Below, one piece after another: positions 6,745-10,122 of a stretch of 10,122 nucleotides of DNA. Made by a program: the position numbers and the translations under genes. The notes below the pieces were generated by a model, which was not told where the DNA came from, did no database searches, and worked only from the letters and a program-made list of their open reading frames with translations. Each line of letters opens with the position of its first letter. Position 1 is the first letter of the stretch. The stretch comes from Bacteroidales bacterium UBA4347 (GTDB lineage Bacteria > Bacteroidota > Bacteroidia > Bacteroidales > P3): the NCBI GenBank assembly GCA_002394185.1, contig DGTB01000067.1, positions 1 through 10,122 of the forward strand. Direction: 5' to 3'.

Positions 6745-7796
6745 TGCAGAGTGCACTATATCCACTGAAATTTCTGCCGCTGTACAAGAATGTCATCTGG
6801 GGCGGCAACCGGCTGAAAGGCTACGGATTCAACTACGACCCCCTGCCCAACTGCGGCGAACTGTGGGTCCTCTCCTCGGTGGAGGGGAAGGAGTCGGTCA
6901 TTGCCAACGGCTTTCTGGCAGAGAACACGCTGAACGAAGCCATCGAGGTCTATATGGCCGACCTTGTGGGCGAGAAGGTATATAATCGCTTCGGCAACCA
7001 TTTCCCGCTGTTGCTGAAGGTCATCGATGCCGCCAAGGACCTCTCCATCCAGGTGCATCCCGACGACGCGCTGGCGCAGAAGCGCGGCATGCCCTATGGC
7101 AAGACGGAGATGTGGTATGTCATGGATGCCGAGCCCGGTTCGAAGCTTATCAGCGGTTTCCGCCGCGACGTGGAGCCCGAAGAGTACCGTGCCGCCCTGG
7201 CGGCGGGCCACTTGGAGGAGTTGCTGCATGCCGAGCAGCCTGCGAAGGGCGACGTTTACTTCATTCCTGCCGGCAGGGTGCATGCCCTTGGCCAGGGCTT
7301 GATGGTGGCTGAGATACAGCAGACGTCGGACTGCACCTACCGAATCTATGACTACAACCGCCGCGATGCCGACGGCAACCTGCGACAGCTGCACACCGAG
7401 GAGGCCATGGATGCCATTGACTTCAGCGCTGTGGGCGACCATGCGAGCACACGTTACGAGGCTCGTCAGGACCAGACCACCACCCTTGCGCATTGTCCTT
7501 ACTTCACCACCAGCCTTATCCCCCTCAGCCGTCCGCTGCGCAAGAATCTGGAGGATGTGGACTGCTTCGTGATCTACTTCTGCGTGGAAGGCCTGGCCGC
7601 GGTGAAGAGCATGGAGACCATCGTGCCGATGCACGCCGGCGAGTGCGTGCTGGTGCCTGCCGCTGCCGACGGGGTGGAACTCTTCTGCGAAGGCCCGGCC
7701 AAGCTGCTGGAGGTGACCATAGACACCACAGGATGGACCGACGCACCGCGTGCCGACAACGACTGGCTGGCGGAGTTCGTGGTTGAGGGAAAATAA
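6744..7796 (+). CDS. manA: Mannose-6-phosphate isomerase, class I
   Basis: Cytosolic zinc enzyme that interconverts fructose-6-phosphate and mannose-6-phosphate, feeding mannose into glycolysis or supplying GDP-mannose/GDP-fucose precursors for surface glycans. The 350 residues have the short bacterial type I architecture. Zinc ligands of the cupin fold can be read off: Q103 and H105 in QVHPDD, E122 in KTEMWYV, and H180 in GRVHALG. WGG at 19-21 and the TYRIYDYNRRD segment (198-208, with the catalytic-region Arg) are also family hallmarks. The length fits the short bacterial type I family. The start codon overlaps the stop of the upstream lipoprotein gene by one base. The stop lies only 6 bp before the promoter of the next transcription unit, and I see no hairpin terminator in between. 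Confidence 0.95.
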   Translation: MQSALYPLKFLPLYKNVIWGGNRLKGYGFNYDPLPNCGELWVLSSVEGKESVIANGFLAENTLNEAIEVYMADLVGEKVYNRFGNHFPLLLKVIDAAKDLSIQVHPDDALAQKRGMPYGKTEMWYVMDAEPGSKLISGFRRDVEPEEYRAALAAGHLEELLHAEQPAKGDVYFIPAGRVHALGQGLMVAEIQQTSDCTYRIYDYNRRDADGNLRQLHTEEAMDAIDFSAVGDHASTRYEARQDQTTTLAHCPYFTTSLIPLSRPLRKNLEDVDCFVIYFCVEGLAAVKSMETIVPMHAGECVLVPAAADGVELFCEGPAKLLEVTIDTTGWTDAPRADNDWLAEFVVEGK

Positions 7797-7802
7797 AAAA
7801 AA

Positions 7803-7834
7803 TTTGCCCAATTAAGAAAAAATTGCTACTTTTG
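7803..7834 (+). promoter_or_regulatory. Bacteroidota-type promoter for the zapB-like/zapA(/rny) unit
   Basis: TTTG at 7803-7806 and TACTTTTG at 7827-7834 are separated by exactly 20 bp, an essentially perfect fit to the Bacteroides sigma-ABfr promoter (TTTG, 19-21 bp, TAnnTTTG). Transcription should begin near 7840, some 30 nt before the ATG at 7870. This is the strongest promoter signal in the window and begins 6 bp after the manA stop codon. Confidence 0.72.
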
Positions 7835-7869
7835 CACCGCTTTTTATAGTATTATTGGCATTGAAGAAT

Positions 7870-8166
7870 ATGTTCGATTTTGAGACATCGGTAACGGGGA
7901 TAGAGTTCAAGGTGAGACAGTTGGCAGACGAAGTGGCACGTCTGCGCAAGCTGGTGTCGCAAAAGGAGGACCGCTGCCAGGAACTGGAAGAAGCGTTGAA
8001 AAACAGTGAAACAACAATAAACAATTTAAAAGAAGAGAACAAATTATTAAAATTAGGGAACAAGTTGTCAGAGAAAGGCGAGAGTGCTGAGATAAAACTT
8101 AAAATCAATCAAATGATTCGCGTCATTGACAAGAGTCTTGAGATAGTGAAAAACTCCACCCTGTAG
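7870..8166 (+). CDS. ZapB-like coiled-coil protein (hypothetical, precedes zapA)
   Basis: A 98-residue, highly charged, almost wholly helical protein. Heptad-like patterning of Val, Leu and Ile runs from about residue 11 to 68 (KVRQLADEVARLRKLV, then LEEALKNSETTINNLKEEN), indicating a long coiled coil. A short C-terminal helix follows (INQMIRVIDKSLEIV). There is no signal or membrane segment, so it is cytosolic. Short coiled-coil proteins directly upstream of zapA recur in Bacteroidota and are thought to be ZapB-like Z-ring factors; that role is inferred from position and shape. I chose ATG at 7870 because MFDFETSV leads straight into the helix. A TTG at 7855 would add five residues (MALKN) and cannot be excluded. 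The gene is more AT-rich than its neighbours, especially around 8000-8060. It lies 39 bp before zapA and downstream of a strong promoter. Confidence 0.75.
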   Translation: MFDFETSVTGIEFKVRQLADEVARLRKLVSQKEDRCQELEEALKNSETTINNLKEENKLLKLGNKLSEKGESAEIKLKINQMIRVIDKSLEIVKNSTL

Positions 8167-8205
8167 ACCTTTGGGCGGAGGTAAAAAAGAAGAAGAACCA
8201 GGAAG

Positions 8206-8511
8206 ATGGAAACGGTATCGGCATCGGTAACAATAATGGGGCGCACCTACAAGTTGCGTGTGGCCGCCGAAGACGAGGCGGCGCTGCGCAAGGCTGCGTC
8301 GTTTATCGATACACAAGCCAAAGCCTACGGCAAGCAGTATGCCTACAACGACCATCAGGATCTTCTTGCGATGGTAGCATTGACGCAGATCACACAATTG
8401 ACGAAGATACAAGACTCGCTGCGGTATAAGGACACAGACCTCGCGCAGAGGTTGCAGTCCATCGACGGCGTGCTGGACCAAATCCTGCATCCGACCCAAA
8501 ACAGTTTGTAA
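8206..8511 (+). CDS. zapA: Cell division protein ZapA
   Basis: A 101-residue cytosolic protein of the ZapA family, which binds FtsZ and bundles protofilaments during Z-ring assembly. The N-terminal half (VSASVTIMGRTYKLRVAAEDEAALRKAA) has the typical beta-hairpin plus helix pattern of ZapA, including the motif G-R-x-Y-x-L-x-V. A central helix (NDHQDLLAMVALTQITQL) and a C-terminal amphipathic helix for dimer/tetramer formation follow. Length is normal for the family. The leader just upstream is purine-rich (GAAGAAGAACCAGGAAG), and the ATG at 8206 fits the domain start. It is paired with the coiled-coil gene upstream, and a 202-bp non-coding gap separates it from rny. Confidence 0.87.
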   Translation: METVSASVTIMGRTYKLRVAAEDEAALRKAASFIDTQAKAYGKQYAYNDHQDLLAMVALTQITQLTKIQDSLRYKDTDLAQRLQSIDGVLDQILHPTQNSL

Positions 8512-8526
8512 ACTCAACACCATTTA

Positions 8527-8669
8527 CGAACCGAGTCGGCTCAGGGGCGGGTAGGTTGTATGGCTGATACGCCCGGCGCTCAAATCCTATAGTTTCAGAG
8601 TTTACCATAACTCTCGGAGGGATAAAACCGTGATGCAGGATTTCTTTCTTTTAGACTGACCTCGAACCT
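8527..8669 (+). ncRNA. Candidate structured RNA between zapA and rny (6S-like RNA or rny leader)
   Basis: The 202 bp between zapA and rny contain no credible gene but much complementarity. A terminal stem pairs CGAG+TCGG (8532-8539) with CTGA and CTCG (8656-8659 and 8661-8664, one bulged C). Inside are a hairpin GGGCG/CGCCC (8545-8549 with 8570-8574), a 7-bp helix AAATCCT/AGGATTT (8582-8588 with 8637-8643), GTTT/AAAC (8592-8595 with 8625-8628) and an apical hairpin AGAGTT/AACTCT (8597-8602 with 8609-8614). The result is a rod with internal bubbles, recalling 6S RNA, and proteobacterial 6S (ssrS) also lies next to zapA. Against this, it is shorter than usual and no consensus promoter precedes it, so it may instead be processed from the zapA-rny transcript or act as an rny leader. 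A T-rich tract (8641-8652) follows the 7-bp helix, so an attenuator is possible. Ends are approximate. Confidence 0.5.
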
Positions 8670-8713
8670 TTCACCGGCAGCCGCCGTTCCCACAACAAAA
8701 ACAACAACACATC

Positions 8714-10122
8714 ATGACGGTACTATTTATTATAATCGGCCTTGTGGCCGGAGGCGCCCTGGGAGTGTGGCTCACCACCTCGGTGCTGCGCAACAAACTG
8801 CTCGCCAAAAGCCAGCAGGTTCTGAAAGACGCCGAAGAGAAAGGCGAAGTCATCAAGAAGGAAAAGGTCTTACAGGCCAAAGAACAGTATTTGCAGATGA
8901 AGGGCGAGCACGACAAGCGCGTCAACGAGCAGAACCAGAAAATCCGCGAGCAGGAGAACAAGCTGAAGCAGCGCGAGCAGAGCCTCAACCAGCAGGTCAA
9001 CGAGTTGCAGAAGAAAAGCAATGAGCTCAAGGGCGTCAGCGAGAACCTGAACAACCAGATCGAGGCCCTGAAAAAACGTCAGGCTGAGGTGGAGAAGGTT
9101 TATAAAGAGAGCGTCAGCAAGTTGGAGCACATCGCCGGCATGAGCGCCGACGAGGCCAAGCAGCAGCTGGTGGACGCCATGACCGAGGAAGCCCGTGCCG
9201 AGGCTTCGACCACCATCATGGACATCGTCGAGGAGGCCAAGATCACCGCCGCCGAGCAGGCCAAGAAGATTGTCATCCAGAGCATACAGCGCACTGCCAC
9301 CGAAACTGCTGTAGAGAACACAGTGAGTGTCTTCAATCTGGAGAACGAAGAGGTGAAGGGTCGCATTATCGGTCGCGAAGGCCGCAACATCCGCACCCTG
9401 GAGAGCCTCACCGGCGTGGAAATCATCATCGACGACAGCCCCGACGCCATCATCATCAGTGGTTTCGACCCCGTGCGCCGCGAGATTGCACGCCTGTCGC
9501 TCCACAAGCTGGTCACCGACGGCCGCATCCACCCTGCCCGCATTGAGGAGGTAGTGGCCAAGACGCGTCGCCAGATTGAACAGGAAATCAACGAGGTGGG
9601 TAAACGTACCTGCATTGACCTCGGCATCCTGAACATGAACCATGAGCTGATGCGCATGGTGGGTCGCATGAAATACCGTTCCAGTTACGGCCAGAACCTG
9701 TTGCAGCATAGCCGCGAGGTGGCCAACCTGGCCGCTACCATGGCTTCTGAGCTGGGTTTGAATCCCAAGCTGGCCAAGCGTGCTGGCCTGTTGCACGACA
9801 TTGGCAAGGTGCCCGAGACCGACCCCGAGATGCCGCACGCCATCTTCGGTATGAAACTCGCTGAGAAGTACAAAGAGCATCCCGACATCTGCAACGCTAT
9901 CGGTGCCCACCACGACGAAGTGGAGATGACCAACCTCATCAGCCCCATCATCCAGGTGGCCGACGCTATCAGCGGTGCCCGTCCCGGCGCCCGCCGCGAG
10001 GTCGTCGAGGCCTACATCAACCGCCTGAAGAAACTTGAGGACATGGCCATGACCTACCCCGGAGTGGTGAAGACCTACGCCATCCAGGCCGGCCGCGAGC
10101 TGCGCGTCATCGTCGGTGCCGA
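8714..10122 (+). CDS. rny: Ribonuclease Y, C-terminus cut by the window edge
   Basis: Membrane-anchored endoribonuclease of the RNase Y family, which starts mRNA decay. The 469 visible residues include an N-terminal membrane anchor (2-20, VLFIIIGLVAGGALGVW), a long Lys/Glu/Gln-rich coiled coil (about 25-165), a KH domain with GRIIGREGRNIR (216-227), and the HD phosphohydrolase domain with H332 (LLQHSREV) and the metal-binding HDIGK (H361-D362), then AHHDE at 398-402. The HD insert PETDPEMPHAIFGMKLAEKY matches the form seen in Bacteroidota. Full-length proteins are about 510-520 residues, so roughly 40-50 are missing beyond the right edge; no frameshift is seen. The ATG at 8714 follows an A-rich leader (AACAAAAACAACAACACATC) typical of this phylum, and directly precedes the anchor. 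The gene lies downstream of zapA and the structured gap, and may be read from the promoter at 7803-7834. Confidence 0.97.
   Translation, partial: MTVLFIIIGLVAGGALGVWLTTSVLRNKLLAKSQQVLKDAEEKGEVIKKEKVLQAKEQYLQMKGEHDKRVNEQNQKIREQENKLKQREQSLNQQVNELQKKSNELKGVSENLNNQIEALKKRQAEVEKVYKESVSKLEHIAGMSADEAKQQLVDAMTEEARAEASTTIMDIVEEAKITAAEQAKKIVIQSIQRTATETAVENTVSVFNLENEEVKGRIIGREGRNIRTLESLTGVEIIIDDSPDAIIISGFDPVRREIARLSLHKLVTDGRIHPARIEEVVAKTRRQIEQEINEVGKRTCIDLGILNMNHELMRMVGRMKYRSSYGQNLLQHSREVANLAATMASELGLNPKLAKRAGLLHDIGKVPETDPEMPHAIFGMKLAEKYKEHPDICNAIGAHHDEVEMTNLISPIIQVADAISGARPGARREVVEAYINRLKKLEDMAMTYPGVVKTYAIQAGRELRVIVGA

Noticed and set aside
6756..7811. Minus-strand open frame of 351 codons covering manA
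   Set aside because: The plus strand has all manA zinc-ligand motifs; the antisense product has no recognisable family features.
8390..8608. Minus-strand 72-codon open frame across the end of zapA and the structured gap
   Set aside because: No start context or recognisable features; it overlaps zapA and the paired RNA segments.
8870..9913. Minus-strand open frame of 347 codons inside rny
   Set aside because: It lies wholly within the KH/HD-encoding rny gene, and its Leu/Val/His-rich product is a shadow of the coiled-coil codons.

Overview
The window reads as an ordinary chromosomal segment of a fairly GC-rich member of the Bacteroidales (Bacteroidota). The evidence is the gene content: a Bacteroidota-type ResB-CcsA fusion, imelysin and DUF1111 lipoproteins, zapA next to rny, and an RNase Y with the long HD-domain form seen in this phylum. 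Signals agree: the best promoter matches the Bacteroides pattern TTTG - about 20 nt - TAnnTTTG, and there are A-rich leaders rather than strong Shine-Dalgarno sites. There are no tRNAs, rRNAs, insertion sequences, integrases or CRISPR repeats. The genus cannot be named from what is visible.

Left part (51-6318, minus strand): four genes in a tight row with gaps of 34-42 bp, probably one operon. In transcription order they are an outer-membrane beta-barrel protein, an imelysin-family (M75) lipoprotein, a DUF1111-type di-heme c-type cytochrome lipoprotein, and a 707-residue ResB-CcsA system II cytochrome c maturation protein. The logic is coherent: an outer-membrane channel-like protein, a possible periplasmic metal binder, a redox cytochrome, and the machine that attaches heme to its two CXXCH sites. 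A role in iron or other metal acquisition or redox handling at the cell envelope is inferred from the imelysin and DUF1111 families.

Divergent control region (6319-6543): an AT-rich gap of 225 bp holding a minus-strand -7 element buried in a perfect dyad, beside a second perfect palindrome, plus weaker plus-strand promoter candidates.

Middle (6544-7796, plus strand): a 66-residue basic lipoprotein of unknown function that overlaps by one base the start of a type I mannose-6-phosphate isomerase gene (manA).

Right part (7803-10122, plus strand): a near-perfect Bacteroidota promoter drives a short coiled-coil ZapB-like protein and ZapA (Z-ring assembly). A 202-bp non-coding gap follows, able to fold as a rod closed by a terminal stem, and I regard it as a candidate structured RNA (6S-like, or an rny leader). 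The rny gene (RNase Y) then runs off the right edge with about 40-50 C-terminal residues missing.

The most interesting items are the four-gene envelope redox operon with its dyad-rich promoter, and the structured RNA candidate with two competing pairings between zapA and rny.
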